Counted from the first letter of the stretch, positions 1 to 10,475 are shown. The stretch is DNA of 64,000 nt from Arcobacter venerupis (GCF_013201665.1 NZ_CP053840.1:1364001-1428000), one strand, 5' to 3'. Notes: generated by a model not told the origin, from the letters alone. Program-made: numbers and translations.

Positions 1-692
1 TTAAGGGTTGTGATATTATGGTAGTTCGTGAGTTAATTGGTGGGATTTACTTTGGTCAACCAAGAGCGAATGATGGATTTAAAGCTTATAACACAATGGT
101 TTATACAAAACCAGAAATTGTAAGAATTGGTAAACAAGCATTTGAATTGGCAATGAAAAGAGATAAAAGAGTTTGTTCTGTTGATAAAGCAAATGTTTTA
201 GAAGTTTCTCAACTTTGGAGAGATACTATGAATGAATTATCAAAAGATTATCCAGAAGTTACACTTTCTCATATGTATGTAGATAATGCAGCTATGCAAC
301 TTGTAAGAAACCCAAAACAATTTGATGTTATTGTAACAGGAAATATTTTTGGAGATATTCTTTCTGATACAGCTTCAATGGTTGTTGGTTCAATTGGATT
401 ATTGCCATCAGCTTCAACAGGAGATAAAACTGCAATTTATGAGCCAATTCATGGATCAGCTCCAGATATTGCAGGAATGGGAATAGCAAATCCAATAGCA
501 ACAATTCTAAGTGCTTCAATGATGTTAAGATACTCTTTAAATGAAATTAAAGCAGCAGATATGATAGAAGATGCAATAAAAGCAGCATTAAAAGATGGTT
601 ATAGAACAAAAGATTTAGCTTCATTTGATGCTAAGGAAGTTTTAAATACTACTGCTATGGGCGATTTAATCGTTAAATATATAAACAAATAA
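1..692 (+). CDS. leuB: 3-isopropylmalate dehydrogenase, C-terminal part (start lies before the window)
   Basis: Catalyses the NAD-dependent oxidative decarboxylation of 3-isopropylmalate in cytoplasmic leucine biosynthesis. The open frame runs in from base 3, so the gene is cut by the window edge and not broken; about 230 C-terminal residues are present. Visible family motifs are [14 protein letters not shown] near the start, the substrate- and metal-binding stretch [13 protein letters not shown], and the NAD-binding [14 protein letters not shown]. Leucine specificity (leuB) over isocitrate dehydrogenase is supported by the IYFG and [10 protein letters not shown] segments. A hairpin terminator follows directly. 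Whether leuC and leuD lie upstream cannot be seen. Confidence 0.93.
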   Translation, partial: KGCDIMVVRELIGGIYFGQPRANDGFKAYNTMVYTKPEIVRIGKQAFELAMKRDKRVCSVDKANVLEVSQLWRDTMNELSKDYPEVTLSHMYVDNAAMQLVRNPKQFDVIVTGNIFGDILSDTASMVVGSIGLLPSASTGDKTAIYEPIHGSAPDIAGMGIANPIATILSASMMLRYSLNEIKAADMIEDAIKAALKDGYRTKDLASFDAKEVLNTTAMGDLIVKYINK

Positions 693-716
693 TAAAGAGA
701 GCTTTGCTCTTTTTAT
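693..716 (+). terminator. Intrinsic terminator of leuB
   Basis: Just after the leuB stop, AGAGC-TTT-GCTCT forms a short hairpin followed by a T run. The stem is short but its position is typical. Confidence 0.65.
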
Positions 717-798
717 TTCCTTTAAATTAAATAATAACTACTTTAAATATAATTAACATTTACTATGATAAGATAAAATCAAAAATTTGGTGATAAAT

Positions 799-1725
799 AT
801 GAATAAAAAATATAGATTAATTACAAGAAGTGATATGGATGGTTTAGTATGTGGGACACTACTTATATACTTAGATATTATTGATGAAATTATTTTTGTT
901 CATCCAAAAGATATGCAAGATGGGAAAATTGAAGTTACACCAAATGATATTACAACAAATCTTCCTTATGTTGATGGAGTATATTTAGCATTTGATCATC
1001 ATTATTCAGAAACATTAAGAAATGAAAAAAAAGATAACCACATTATAAATGCAAATGCTCCAAGTGCTGCACAAGTTGTTTATGATTATTATGATGGGGA
1101 TAATGCTTTCCCTGGATATTTTACAGGAATGATGAATGGAGCTAATAAAGCTGATAGTGCTGATTTTGTTGAAGATGACATTTTAAATCCACGCGCATGG
1201 GCATTACTTAGTTTTATTATGGATTCAAGAACAGGTTTAGGAAGATTTAAAGATTTTAGAATTTCAAATTATCAGCTTATGATGGATTTAATAAAATATT
1301 GTGCAAAACATAATATTGACCAGATTCTTGAATTACCAGATGTAAAAGAAAGAACAGATTTATATTTTAAATATGAAAATGAATTTAAAGAACAACTAAA
1401 AAAAGTAACAACAATAAAAGATAATTTACTGGTAATTGATTATAGATATGAAGAAATTATTTATCCTGGAAATAGATTCATGATTTACGCAATGCATCCA
1501 GAACAAAATATTTCAATACATATAATGTGGGCAAAAGATAGGGAAAAAGTAGCTTTTAGTGTTGGAAAATCAATAATAAATAAATCTTCAAAAACAAATG
1601 TTGGAGAACTTATGCTTAGATATGGTGGTGGGGGACATGAAGCAGCAGGTGGTTGTCAAATAGATGAAAAAGATTCTTTAATAGTTTTAGAAGAGTTAAT
1701 TAAACAAATTAATCAAGATGGATAA
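799..1725 (+). CDS. DHH-family phosphoesterase (exopolyphosphatase-like)
   Basis: A 308-residue cytoplasmic protein of the DHH/DHHA1 phosphoesterase superfamily. Metal-binding motifs are visible: SDMDG at about residues 11-15, the family signature in FDHHYSE at about 65-71, and the DHHA1 substrate-binding glycines GGGGHEAAGG near 277-286. The frame could begin at a TTG at 787 or a GTG at 790, but I chose the ATG at 799 because GGTGA lies about six bases before it. Relatives cleave nanoRNA, cyclic dinucleotides or polyphosphate; the sequence alone does not tell which substrate is used here. It is convergent with the HIT gene and shares its terminator. Confidence 0.82.
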   Translation: MNKKYRLITRSDMDGLVCGTLLIYLDIIDEIIFVHPKDMQDGKIEVTPNDITTNLPYVDGVYLAFDHHYSETLRNEKKDNHIINANAPSAAQVVYDYYDGDNAFPGYFTGMMNGANKADSADFVEDDILNPRAWALLSFIMDSRTGLGRFKDFRISNYQLMMDLIKYCAKHNIDQILELPDVKERTDLYFKYENEFKEQLKKVTTIKDNLLVIDYRYEEIIYPGNRFMIYAMHPEQNISIHIMWAKDREKVAFSVGKSIINKSSKTNVGELMLRYGGGGHEAAGGCQIDEKDSLIVLEELIKQINQDG

Positions 1726-1750
1726 AAGAAGCTTTTAGAGCTTCTTTTTT
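1726..1750. terminator. Bidirectional terminator between the DHH and HIT genes
   Basis: AAGAAGCT-tttag-AGCTTCTT is a perfect 8-bp stem followed by Ts on the plus strand and preceded by As, so it can serve both convergent genes. The stop codon of the minus-strand HIT gene sits in the loop. Confidence 0.8.
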
Positions 1751-2097
1751 AGATTTTGATAAAATTCTTCAAAAGAGGGTAAATCTAAATTTGCTTCTCT
1801 TTGTTTTTTACCCCACATTGGTTCTGGGAAATATGAATCTTCTTCAAATCTTGCCATTATGTGAAAATGTACATGAGGAACATAATTTCCAAAAGAGGCA
1901 ATATTTATTTTTTTAGGATTGAAATAATCTAACATCTCTTTTTCAATAATATCAAGATACTTAAATATTTCTTGTTTAGTTTGGCTATTACATTGCGAAA
2001 ATTCTTTTATATCTTCTATAGTAAATATTTTAAGCCATGGAATTTCAGAACTTTCCACTTCAATTTTTATTAAATCATTTTTATAAATTATAGACAA
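1735..2097 (-). CDS. HIT-family (histidine triad) nucleotide hydrolase/transferase
   Basis: A 120-residue cytoplasmic protein. HVHFHIMAR near residues 75-83 is the histidine triad (H-x-H-x-H) that gives these enzymes their nucleophile. The C-terminal stretch with FPEPMWG is common in the HIT branch of Campylobacterota, as far as I recall. Family members hydrolyse nucleoside phosphoramidates or Ap4A-type dinucleotides; the exact substrate cannot be read from sequence. It is transcribed alone on the minus strand, away from the ribosomal operon, and ends inside the shared terminator. Confidence 0.85.
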   Translation of the reverse strand: MSIIYKNDLIKIEVESSEIPWLKIFTIEDIKEFSQCNSQTKQEIFKYLDIIEKEMLDYFNPKKINIASFGNYVPHVHFHIMARFEEDSYFPEPMWGKKQREANLDLPSFEEFYQNLKKKL

Positions 2098-2355
2098 AAT
2101 TAATCCTTTTAATAATCATTTTTTTGGAATATTACAATAATTATAATTAAATTAGATATCTATAGTATATTCAACTAGCTTTAAGTAAAAATTAATTATA
2201 ATCCAACTCCATTTTTTCAACCATCGAGGAAGTTTTTGTAAAATATTTACTATTTTATAAAGGGTTGGTAAAAGCTGAAAAATAAAATATATTTATTTTT
2301 TAAGGCTTTTTCCTGTTGAAAGTGGAAACAACACAAAAAAAGAGGAGACAGACTT
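2098..2355. other. Divergent intergenic region and leader of the ribosomal alpha operon
   Basis: This 258-base gap separates the minus-strand HIT gene from rpmJ and must hold both promoters. TTGTAA at 2236 and TATAAA at 2256 resemble promoter elements but are spaced only 14 bases apart, so I do not call a promoter. GAGGAG at 2342-2347 is a good ribosome binding site for rpmJ. Weak dyads around 2308-2335 (TTTCC/GGAAA and TGTTG/CAACA) could be leader structure. No reading frame for infA, often found before rpmJ, is present. Confidence 0.4.
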
Positions 2356-2469
2356 ATGAAAGTAAGAGCTTCAGTAAAGAAAATGTGTGATAAATGTAAG
2401 GTTATCAAAAGAAGAGGTGTCGTAAGAGTAATCTGCGAAAACAAAAAACATAAACAGAGACAAGGATAA
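2356..2469 (+). CDS. rpmJ: 50S ribosomal protein L36 (bL36)
   Basis: A 37-residue protein of the large ribosomal subunit. The four zinc ligands are present as C11, C14, C27 and H32 (CDKC ... C-x4-H), so this is the zinc-binding form. The length and the basic C-terminus match the family exactly. It is the first gene of the alpha operon, with GAGGAG about nine bases before the ATG and five bases between its stop and rpsM. Confidence 0.96.
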   Translation: MKVRASVKKMCDKCKVIKRRGVVRVICENKKHKQRQG

Positions 2470-2474
2470 GGCAC

Positions 2475-2843
2475 ATGGCAAGAATCGCAGGTGTTGATTT
2501 ACCAAATAAAAAGAGAATGGAATATGCGTTAACGTATATCTTCGGAATCGGATTACATAACTCTAGATTAATTTTAGATGCTGTTGGAATTGATTACAAT
2601 AAAAGAGCTTTCGAATTAACAGAAGACGAAGCAGCAATTATCAGAAAAGAAATCCAAGACAACTATTTAGTTGAGGGTGATTTAAGAAAAAAAGTTGCTA
2701 TGGATATTAAAGCTTTAATGGATTTAGGTTCATATAGAGGGTTAAGACATAGAAAAGGTTTACCTTGTAGAGGGCAAAAGACTAAAACTAATGCTAGAAC
2801 AAGAAAAGGTAAAAAGAAAACTGTTGGTGCAGCAACTAAATAA
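2475..2843 (+). CDS. rpsM: 30S ribosomal protein S13 (uS13)
   Basis: A 122-residue protein of the small-subunit head that contacts 16S rRNA and the P-site tRNA through its basic tail. The family opening [14 protein letters not shown], the central YIFGIG, and the C-terminal [23 protein letters not shown] are all present, and the length is normal. It lies between rpmJ and rpsK in the usual alpha-operon order. Confidence 0.98.
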   Translation: MARIAGVDLPNKKRMEYALTYIFGIGLHNSRLILDAVGIDYNKRAFELTEDEAAIIRKEIQDNYLVEGDLRKKVAMDIKALMDLGSYRGLRHRKGLPCRGQKTKTNARTRKGKKKTVGAATK

Positions 2844-2853
2844 GGGATTGTAG

Positions 2854-3246
2854 ATGGCAAAAAGAAAAGTTACTAGAAAAAAAATTGTAAGAAAAAATAT
2901 TGCTGACGGTATCGTACATATTGCTGCAAGTTTTAATAATACAATGGTTACAGTTACAGATAATGCAGGAAACGCAATCGCATGGTCAAGTGCTGGAAAC
3001 TTAGGATTCAAAGGTTCTAAAAAATCAACTCCATTTGCTGCTCAAGCAGCTGTTGAAGATGCAATGGCAAAAGCAATGGAACATGGAATCAAAAATGTTG
3101 GAATTAAAATTCAAGGACCAGGTTCAGGTAGAGATACAGCTGTTAAAGCAGTTGGAGCTATGGATGGAGTTAGAGTTACTTGGTTAAAAGATGTTACACC
3201 ATTACCACACAATGGTTGTAGACCTCCTAAAAGAAGAAGAGTGTAA
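2854..3246 (+). CDS. rpsK: 30S ribosomal protein S11 (uS11)
   Basis: A 130-residue protein of the small-subunit platform near the mRNA exit. Family hallmarks are [15 protein letters not shown], the GPGSGR turn, and the terminal [13 protein letters not shown]. Intergenic gaps of about ten bases to rpsM and rpsD, each holding a ribosome binding site, indicate one transcript. Confidence 0.98.
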   Translation: MAKRKVTRKKIVRKNIADGIVHIAASFNNTMVTVTDNAGNAIAWSSAGNLGFKGSKKSTPFAAQAAVEDAMAKAMEHGIKNVGIKIQGPGSGRDTAVKAVGAMDGVRVTWLKDVTPLPHNGCRPPKRRRV

Positions 3247-3256
3247 GGAGTAAATA

Positions 3257-3883
3257 ATGGCAAGATATAGAGGACCAGTAGAAAAAATCGAAAGAAGACT
3301 TGATGCGGATCTTGGACTTAAAGGTGAGAGAAGATTATCAGGTAAAAGTGCTTTAGAAAAAAGACCATTTGCTCCAGGACAACATGGACAAAGAAGAGCT
3401 AAAATTTCTGAGTATGGTTTACAATTAAGAGAAAAGCAAAAAGCTAAATTTATGTATGGTGTTTCTGAAAAACAATTTAGAAAATACTTTACTGAAGCTG
3501 CTAGAAGAGAAGGTAATACAGGGGCTAACCTTATTACATTAATTGAACAAAGATTAGACAATGTTGTATTTAGAATGGGATTTGCTACAACTAGAGCAAA
3601 TGCTAGACAATTTACAACTCATGGACATGTTTTAGTTGACGGGAAAAAAGTTGATATCCCTTCATTTTTAGTAAAACCTGGACAAAAAATTGAAATTAAA
3701 GAAAAATCAAAAGCTAATCCTCAAGTTGTAAGAGCATTAGAATTAACTAATCAAACTGGAATGGTTGATTGGGTTAATGTTGATAAAGACAAAGTATTTG
3801 GAATTTTCACAAGAATCCCAGCTAGAGAAGAAGTTGTTATCCCTGTTGAAGAGAGATTAATCGTAGAGTTATATTCTAAATAA
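3257..3883 (+). CDS. rpsD: 30S ribosomal protein S4 (uS4)
   Basis: A 208-residue 16S rRNA-binding assembly protein and, in E. coli, the translational repressor of the alpha operon. It starts MARYRGP, has the S4 RNA-binding core with [12 protein letters not shown] and [14 protein letters not shown], and ends in VELYSK. It lacks the zinc-finger cysteines found in some S4 paralogues. The length and operon position are typical. Whether S4 regulates this operon cannot be told from the sequence. Confidence 0.98.
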   Translation: MARYRGPVEKIERRLDADLGLKGERRLSGKSALEKRPFAPGQHGQRRAKISEYGLQLREKQKAKFMYGVSEKQFRKYFTEAARREGNTGANLITLIEQRLDNVVFRMGFATTRANARQFTTHGHVLVDGKKVDIPSFLVKPGQKIEIKEKSKANPQVVRALELTNQTGMVDWVNVDKDKVFGIFTRIPAREEVVIPVEERLIVELYSK

Positions 3884-3900
3884 TAAGTAAAAGGTAGTTA

Positions 3901-4899
3901 ATGAAAAAATTTGCAGAAACACCGTTTTTACCAACTGAAGTTGAAATAGAGGCTATCAGTGATAATGAAGCTAAAATATCAGCATATCCATTTGAAGATG
4001 GTTTTGCAATTACTTTAGCACACCCTTTAAGAAGACTTTTATTAAGTTCTTCAGTTGGTTATGCACCAATTGCAGTAAAAATAGAAGGTGCTTCACATGA
4101 GTTTGACTCATTAAGAGGTATGTTAGAAGATATAGCTATTTTTGTTATAAATTTAAAGAATATTAAGTTTAAAATAAATGGTGATAAAGAACAAGTTGTA
4201 GTTGAGTATTCTTTCAATGGACCAAGAGAAATTAAAGGTGAAGACCTTATTAACTCTGATGTTGAAATTGTGTCAAAAGATGCTCACTTAGCAACAATTA
4301 ATAGTGATTGTAATTTAACTTTCTCTGTAATTATTCAAAGAGGTATAGGATATATGCCTTCAGAAGATATTAGAGATATTGTTGGAGCTGATTATATTCC
4401 TATTGATGCTTTTTTTACACCAGTTAAAAAAGTGGTTTATGATATTGAAAAAATGTTAGTTGAAGATAATCCTAACTTTGAAAAAGCTGTATTTACAATA
4501 CAAACTAATGGACAAATTTCTCCAATTACTGCTTTTAAAGAAGCTGTATCAGTTATGTATGCACAAATGTCAGTTTTTAACAAAGTTTTTGATTTATCTG
4601 AAGTAACTGTAAGTGAAAGTGGTGAAGAGCCATTAGAACTTAAAGAATTAGTTATCAAAATTGATGATTTAAATTTAAGTGCTAGAAGTTTTAACTCTTT
4701 AGATAGAGCTGGACTTAAATTCTTAGGTGAATTAGTACTTATGAGTGAAGTTGAAGTTAAAAATATTAAAAATCTTGGGAAAAAATCTTATGATGAAATC
4801 GCAGAGAAATTAGAATCTCTAGGTTACCCAGTTGAAAATACACTTCCAGAAAATGTTGCTTCTGCATTAAGAAGAAAATTAGAGCAACTAAAAGCATAA
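3901..4899 (+). CDS. rpoA: DNA-directed RNA polymerase subunit alpha
   Basis: A 332-residue subunit that dimerises to nucleate core RNA polymerase and contacts UP elements and activators. The N-terminal domain contains FAITLAHPLRRLLLSS and the C-terminal domain contains LDDLNLSARSFN-type residues (about 255-270) and the helix-hairpin-helix NIKNLGKKSYDEI. Both domains are intact. The sequence is divergent from gammaproteobacterial rpoA, as expected for Campylobacterota. It sits between rpsD and rplQ. Confidence 0.97.
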   Translation: MKKFAETPFLPTEVEIEAISDNEAKISAYPFEDGFAITLAHPLRRLLLSSSVGYAPIAVKIEGASHEFDSLRGMLEDIAIFVINLKNIKFKINGDKEQVVVEYSFNGPREIKGEDLINSDVEIVSKDAHLATINSDCNLTFSVIIQRGIGYMPSEDIRDIVGADYIPIDAFFTPVKKVVYDIEKMLVEDNPNFEKAVFTIQTNGQISPITAFKEAVSVMYAQMSVFNKVFDLSEVTVSESGEEPLELKELVIKIDDLNLSARSFNSLDRAGLKFLGELVLMSEVEVKNIKNLGKKSYDEIAEKLESLGYPVENTLPENVASALRRKLEQLKA

Positions 4900-4912
4900 T
4901 TAAGGGTTTAAT

Positions 4913-5263
4913 ATGAGACATAAGCATGGATATAGAAAGTTAAGTAGAACTTCTTCTCATAGAAAAGCATTGTTAAAAAATATGGCAATTGCTATCATCG
5001 AAAGAGAAAAAATCGAAACAACTGTACCTAAAGCAAAAGAATTAAAAAGATATATTGAAAAATTAGTAACTGTTGCAAGAGTTGCTGATTTAAATACACA
5101 TAGATATGTATTTGCTGCTTTACAAAGTAAAGAAGCTACAAAAAAATTAATTAACGAAATTGCACCAAAATACGAAGGTAGAAATGGTGGATATACTTCA
5201 ATAATTAAAACAAGAATTAGAAGAGGTGATGCTACACCAATGGCATTCATTTCATTCGTATAG
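4913..5263 (+). CDS. rplQ: 50S ribosomal protein L17 (bL17)
   Basis: A 116-residue large-subunit protein at the end of the alpha operon. It has the family opening [20 protein letters not shown] and the C-terminal [13 protein letters not shown]. The start follows rpoA by 13 bases with a short ribosome binding site (AAGGG). A strong terminator follows. Confidence 0.98.
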   Translation: MRHKHGYRKLSRTSSHRKALLKNMAIAIIEREKIETTVPKAKELKRYIEKLVTVARVADLNTHRYVFAALQSKEATKKLINEIAPKYEGRNGGYTSIIKTRIRRGDATPMAFISFV

Positions 5264-5284
5264 TAGAAATTTTACTATATTTCT

Positions 5285-5318
5285 AAGGGATAGAAGATTT
5301 TCTTCTATCCCTTTTTTT
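5285..5318 (+). terminator. Strong intrinsic terminator of the alpha operon
   Basis: AAGGGATAGAAGA-ttt-TCTTCTATCCCTT is a perfect 13-bp stem with a three-base loop followed by further Ts. It closes the rpmJ-rplQ unit. Confidence 0.92.
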
Positions 5319-5433
5319 ATTAGTAAAATAATAAAAAATAACTTTTTCAAAACCTCTTTTATAACCTAATTTTAATCATTTATTAGATACAATCCAGCGT
5401 AATACTACAACTGTAGAATCATAGGAGAACCGA

Positions 5434-6795
5434 TTGATAACACTAAAAGAAGCACTAACTTTAGCTAGTGATGATATAAAAAAACTAAGAGATGATTTAA
5501 CTTCAAAAATAAAACAAAACAATATAGGTGCTTATGTTGAGCAACTAACTTCAACAGATATTTCACAATCTGGAATGGGTATCCCAATTGCAATAAAAGA
5601 TAATATAAATGTTAAGAATTGGGAAATTACTTGTTCTAGTAATATTTTAAAAGGTTATATCTCACCATATAATGCAACTGTAATTAATAATTTAGAAAAA
5701 GCTGGTTTATGCGCATTTGGTAGAACAAATATGGATGAATTTGCAATGGGAAGTTCAACTGAATCTTCTTGTTATGGAAAAACACTAAATCCAATTGATA
5801 ATGAAAAAGTTCCAGGGGGAAGTTCAGGTGGTTCAGCAGCTGCTGTTGCTGCTGGAATTGCAATTGCTGCTCTTGGAACAGATACAGGTGGAAGTATTAG
5901 GCAACCTGCTGCTTATTGTGGTGTTGTTGGAATGAAACCAACTTATGGAAGAGTTTCTAGATATGGAATTACTGCTTATTCTTCATCACTAGATCAATGT
6001 GGACCAATTACACAAAATGTTGAAGATGCGGCTATTTTATATGACATTATTTCAGGATATGATCCAATGGATTCAACTTCTGCAAATGTTGAATATGAAG
6101 CAGTAACTCCAAAACTTAATGCAAATAAAAAATTAACAATAGCAGTAATTGATAACTTTGTATCACAAGCTAGTCCAGCAATTCAAAAAGGTTTTGAAAA
6201 AGCAGTGATTGCTTTAGAAAAAGCTGGACATAAAATAATTCATAAAAATATGTTAGACACCGATAAAATTGTATCAACTTACTATATTGTTGCAACCGCT
6301 GAAGCATCTGCAAATCTTGCTAGATTTGATGGTGTTAGATTTGGAAATAGAAAAGGTGATGCTGGACTTAAAGATATGTATGTTCAAACAAAATCACAAG
6401 GTTTTGGAGAAGAAGTACAAAAAAGAATTATGTTAGGTTCTTTTGTATTAAGTTCAGGATATTATGATGCATATTATATAAAAGCTCAAAAAGTTAGGCA
6501 TTTAATTAAAGATGAATATTCTGCTATTTTTGCTGAAGCTGATTTGATTTTATCTCCAGTTGCTCCAACAACTGCTCCAAAATTTGGTTCATTTAAAACT
6601 TCTTTAGAGATGTATTTAAGTGATATTTACACAATTTCAATAAATCTTGCAGGACTTCCTGCTATTTCATTACCAGTTGATAAAGATGAAGATGGAATGC
6701 CAGTTGGTCTTCAATTCATTGCAAAGGCTTATGATGAACAAACACTATTTGACGGGGCTTTATCTTTAGAAAAAGCAATAAATTATAATAAATAA
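5434..6795 (+). CDS. gatA: Aspartyl/glutamyl-tRNA amidotransferase subunit A
   Basis: The glutaminase/amidase subunit of GatCAB, which converts misacylated Glu-tRNA(Gln) or Asp-tRNA(Asn) to Gln-tRNA or Asn-tRNA. The 453-residue protein carries the amidase-signature triad: K55 in PIAIKDNI, S130 in GGSSGGS, and S154 in GTDTGGS. Translation begins at a TTG at 5434, with AGGAGA five bases before it. The gene stands without gatB or gatC; 23 bases separate it from guaB, so the two are likely co-transcribed. Nothing appears broken. Confidence 0.95.
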   Translation: MITLKEALTLASDDIKKLRDDLTSKIKQNNIGAYVEQLTSTDISQSGMGIPIAIKDNINVKNWEITCSSNILKGYISPYNATVINNLEKAGLCAFGRTNMDEFAMGSSTESSCYGKTLNPIDNEKVPGGSSGGSAAAVAAGIAIAALGTDTGGSIRQPAAYCGVVGMKPTYGRVSRYGITAYSSSLDQCGPITQNVEDAAILYDIISGYDPMDSTSANVEYEAVTPKLNANKKLTIAVIDNFVSQASPAIQKGFEKAVIALEKAGHKIIHKNMLDTDKIVSTYYIVATAEASANLARFDGVRFGNRKGDAGLKDMYVQTKSQGFGEEVQKRIMLGSFVLSSGYYDAYYIKAQKVRHLIKDEYSAIFAEADLILSPVAPTTAPKFGSFKTSLEMYLSDIYTISINLAGLPAISLPVDKDEDGMPVGLQFIAKAYDEQTLFDGALSLEKAINYNK

Positions 6796-6815
6796 TAAAT
6801 ATTAATTAGGATTAA

Positions 6816-8263
<1,448 letters not shown>

Positions 8264-8264
<1 letters not shown>

Positions 8265-8290
8265 AAAGTGATGTTATAAACATCATCTTT
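8264..8290 (+). terminator. Intrinsic terminator of guaB
   Basis: AAAAG-TGATGT-tataa-ACATCATCTTTT forms a hairpin with one bulged base right after the stop codon and ends in Ts. Confidence 0.65.
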
Positions 8291-8371
8291 TCGCCTTACT
8301 CCGCGTTGAATCTTGAATTTTAATGCTCACGTACTAATTGTACGCTCCGCTTAAAATCCAAGCTTCGCCTT
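8290..8371. repeat. Imperfect inverted repeat flanked by an 8-bp direct repeat
   Basis: The inner arms 8313-8334 and 8340-8361 pair around GTAC-taatt-GTAC and share TTG, ATTTTAA, GC and GTAC blocks. Outside them TTCGCCTT occurs at 8290-8297 and again at 8364-8371 in direct orientation. The stretch is richer in C and G than the surrounding intergenic DNA and has no reading frame. It could be a small dispersed repeat. No second copy was noticed in this window. Confidence 0.55.
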
Positions 8372-8481
8372 GATTAAAACAAAAATCTAATATTTCTAAC
8401 ATCACTTCTAAATGTTCAAGATTTATTAAAATTGTGGTATAAATTTTATATAATTGACATACTTACTACATAGGAAAGTTT

Positions 8482-9240
8482 ATGATTTCAGAACATCCAG
8501 TTTTTATTTCACCTGAAAATAAAGAACAAGTAATTTGGAGATATTTAGATTTTACAAAACTTGTTAGTTTATTAGAAAGTTCAGAGTTATTTTTTACAAG
8601 AGCAGATAAATTTGAAGATCAATTTGAAGGTTCTTTGCCTAAACCCCTTGTTTATGGACGAAATATTTGGGTTAAGAATATGGTTGAACAAGGAAAATTA
8701 AGTCAAGAATATTTAGATTTTAATATTCTATCTGATAGCACAAAAAATGCCAAAATTGAAAAAGTAATAAATTGCTGGCATATGAATGATTATGAATCTG
8801 CAGCAATGTGGAAATTATATTTAAAATCAAATGAAGGTATAGCAATTAAATCTACATATTCTAGACTTTATTCAGCATTAAGTAGTTCAGAATTTGATAT
8901 AAATATTGGTAAAATAAAATATATTGATTATGAAAATGATATTTTCCCTTTAGATAATGGATTTTATCCATTTGTACATAAACGAAAAAGTTTTGAACAC
9001 GAACAAGAATTAAGAGCTCTAATATGGTTGAAATCTGCACATAATAATAAATTAATTGAAAATATAGATGTATTATATGGAATTAATATTGAAGTAGATT
9101 TAAATATATTAATTGAAAGTATATATGTTAGTCCAAATTCTCCAAAATGGATTTATGATTTAATAGTTTCTATAATAAAAAGATATAAGTTAAATAAAAA
9201 TGTTTATCAGTCGAAGATAAATGAGTCTCCAATATATTAA
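8482..9240 (+). CDS. DUF2971-family protein of unknown function
   Basis: A 252-residue soluble protein with no signal peptide or membrane segment. The N-terminal pattern WRYLDFTKLVSLLES ... LFFTRADKFEDQFEGS, then CWHMNDYESAAMWKLY and EGIAIKST, is what I know of DUF2971. The biochemical role of that family is not established to my knowledge; it is often found in variable regions of bacterial chromosomes. A TATAAT lies at 8449-8454 and TAGGAAAG at 8471-8478 before the ATG. It is transcribed separately from guaB. Confidence 0.7.
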   Translation: MISEHPVFISPENKEQVIWRYLDFTKLVSLLESSELFFTRADKFEDQFEGSLPKPLVYGRNIWVKNMVEQGKLSQEYLDFNILSDSTKNAKIEKVINCWHMNDYESAAMWKLYLKSNEGIAIKSTYSRLYSALSSSEFDINIGKIKYIDYENDIFPLDNGFYPFVHKRKSFEHEQELRALIWLKSAHNNKLIENIDVLYGINIEVDLNILIESIYVSPNSPKWIYDLIVSIIKRYKLNKNVYQSKINESPIY

Positions 9241-9286
9241 TAAATCCTCAATATCAATATAGCACTCAAAAACACAAGGAACAGCC

Positions 9287-9535
9287 ATGTCATATTTTGT
9301 ATACATCCTAGAATGTAATGATGGAAGTTTATATACTGGTATTACTACTGATATAACAAAACGTTTAGATGAGCATAATACAAAAACTTGTGGTGCAAAA
9401 TATACAAAATCTAGACGACCTGTAAAACTATTATATGATGAGCCATCATCTGACAGAAGTAGTGCCTCAAAGCGTGAATATGAAATTAAAAAACTTACAA
9501 GATTAAAGAAACTTGAATTAATAGATAATCTTTGA
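9287..9535 (+). CDS. GIY-YIG nuclease-domain protein (UPF0213/YhbQ-like)
   Basis: An 82-residue protein made of a single GIY-YIG domain. FVYILECNDGSLYTGIT is the paired GIY/YIG strand motif, followed by the conserved arginine and histidine in KRLDEHN and the metal-binding glutamate in SKREYEIKK. Stand-alone proteins of this size are common in bacteria, where some relatives are linked to DNA repair or DNA damage responses. The substrate here is unknown. It follows the DUF2971 gene by 46 bases and may share its transcript. Confidence 0.85.
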   Translation: MSYFVYILECNDGSLYTGITTDITKRLDEHNTKTCGAKYTKSRRPVKLLYDEPSSDRSSASKREYEIKKLTRLKKLELIDNL

Positions 9536-9768
9536 TATATAAAAAGAAACAAAATGAACAATAAAAACATACCATTTCAAACTTCTAATTGAAGTAATAT
9601 CCCAAAAACAGAACATAAAGTTGAAACTTGTTTTATTTATTGCTAGACAATTCAGTTTGATGGGTTGAGAATTAGAGTTAAAAAAATACCAACTTAATGA
9701 TACATATAAACATCAAATGACTAATTTGATATTATTATAATAGTGATATTGAGTGAAAGGAAAATTAT

Positions 9769-10023
9769 ATGATTAAAGATAAAATAATAGAATATTATAA
9801 ATTATTAAAAGTAAAAAGAATTGATACATTATTAATACAAATAGGAATACTTGGTGTTATTATTGGTTTATTTTTTGATGTACTAATAATAAATCAAATA
9901 TTTGTATGGCCAATTTTATTTGGTGTTTGTATTAAGTTATATGATTTTACTGAAAAAATTGAGAGAAATATAGTTCCTTATGATTTTAATAAATTATTGC
10001 CACCACCAAAAAAGAACAAATAG
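9769..10023 (+). CDS. Small hypothetical membrane protein
   Basis: An 84-residue protein I do not recognise. The N-terminus is basic and polar (about residues 1-18), followed by two hydrophobic stretches at about 19-38 and 43-57 that probably form a hairpin of two membrane helices, and a polar tail ending PPPKKNK. GAAAGGAAAA before the ATG is a good ribosome binding site, and a perfect hairpin follows the stop, so the gene is probably real. Confidence 0.55.
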   Translation: MIKDKIIEYYKLLKVKRIDTLLIQIGILGVIIGLFFDVLIINQIFVWPILFGVCIKLYDFTEKIERNIVPYDFNKLLPPPKKNK

Positions 10024-10030
10024 GATAATT

Positions 10031-10068
10031 AATAGATAAAAGATTTTTCTTTTATCTATTTTATACTT
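10031..10068 (+). terminator. Intrinsic terminator after the small membrane protein gene
   Basis: AATAGATAAAAGA-tttt-TCTTTTATCTATT is a perfect 13-bp stem followed by a T-rich stretch on the plus strand. It overlaps the stop codon of the convergent slyD gene and may also act for it, though the minus-strand T run is weak. Confidence 0.8.
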
Positions 10069-10475
10069 TTAATAATAACTTTAAAATCCAAATCACATCC
10101 AGCTAAGGGATGATTATAATCAATTGTTACATCTTCTTTTGTTACATCAATTACTGTGGCTCTTACTGTTTCATTATTCTCATCTTCTGCTTCTATTGTC
10201 ATTCCAATTTCTAAATCCATTCCCTCAAAATCTTCGATTGGAACAATTTGCGTTAATGTTTCATCATATTCTCCATAGGCTTCAATTGCTGGAACATTTA
10301 TGTCTAAAGTTTCACCTTCGTTCATATCTATAATTCTGCTTTCTAAACCTGAGATTATTTGTCCTGAACCATAACTAAAACTGATTGCTTCTTTATTTAA
10401 ATTACTATCAATTATTTCATTTTGAACTTTTAATTCATAAAACATTTCTACTATTTGATTATTTTTTATTGCCAT
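10056..10475 (-). CDS. slyD: SlyD-like FKBP-type peptidyl-prolyl cis-trans isomerase
   Basis: A 139-residue cytoplasmic prolyl isomerase/chaperone. The FKBP core is interrupted by the insert-in-flap domain typical of SlyD (GEYDETLTQIVPIEDF onward to about residue 120) and closes with DYNHPLAGCDLDFKV. The histidine-rich nickel-binding tail of E. coli SlyD is absent, so a role in nickel delivery is less certain. The ATG is preceded by AAGGA on the minus strand. It is a single-gene unit. Confidence 0.88.
   Translation of the reverse strand: MAIKNNQIVEMFYELKVQNEIIDSNLNKEAISFSYGSGQIISGLESRIIDMNEGETLDINVPAIEAYGEYDETLTQIVPIEDFEGMDLEIGMTIEAEDENNETVRATVIDVTKEDVTIDYNHPLAGCDLDFKVIIKSIK

Noticed and set aside
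2250-2474. Minus-strand open frame over rpmJ and its leader
   Set aside because: It is antisense to rpmJ and composed of low-complexity hydrophobic residues.
9190-9570. 126-residue open frame on the minus strand
   Set aside because: It lies antisense to the GIY-YIG gene, which has clear catalytic motifs, and has no family features of its own.
9536-9768. 233-base gap before the small membrane protein gene
   Set aside because: I found no RNA gene, repeat or convincing frame in it; only a ribosome binding site at its end.
8482-10023. DUF2971, GIY-YIG and small membrane protein genes considered as a defence island
   Set aside because: No recognised defence enzyme, restriction gene or toxin is present, and the genes are not clearly one operon.
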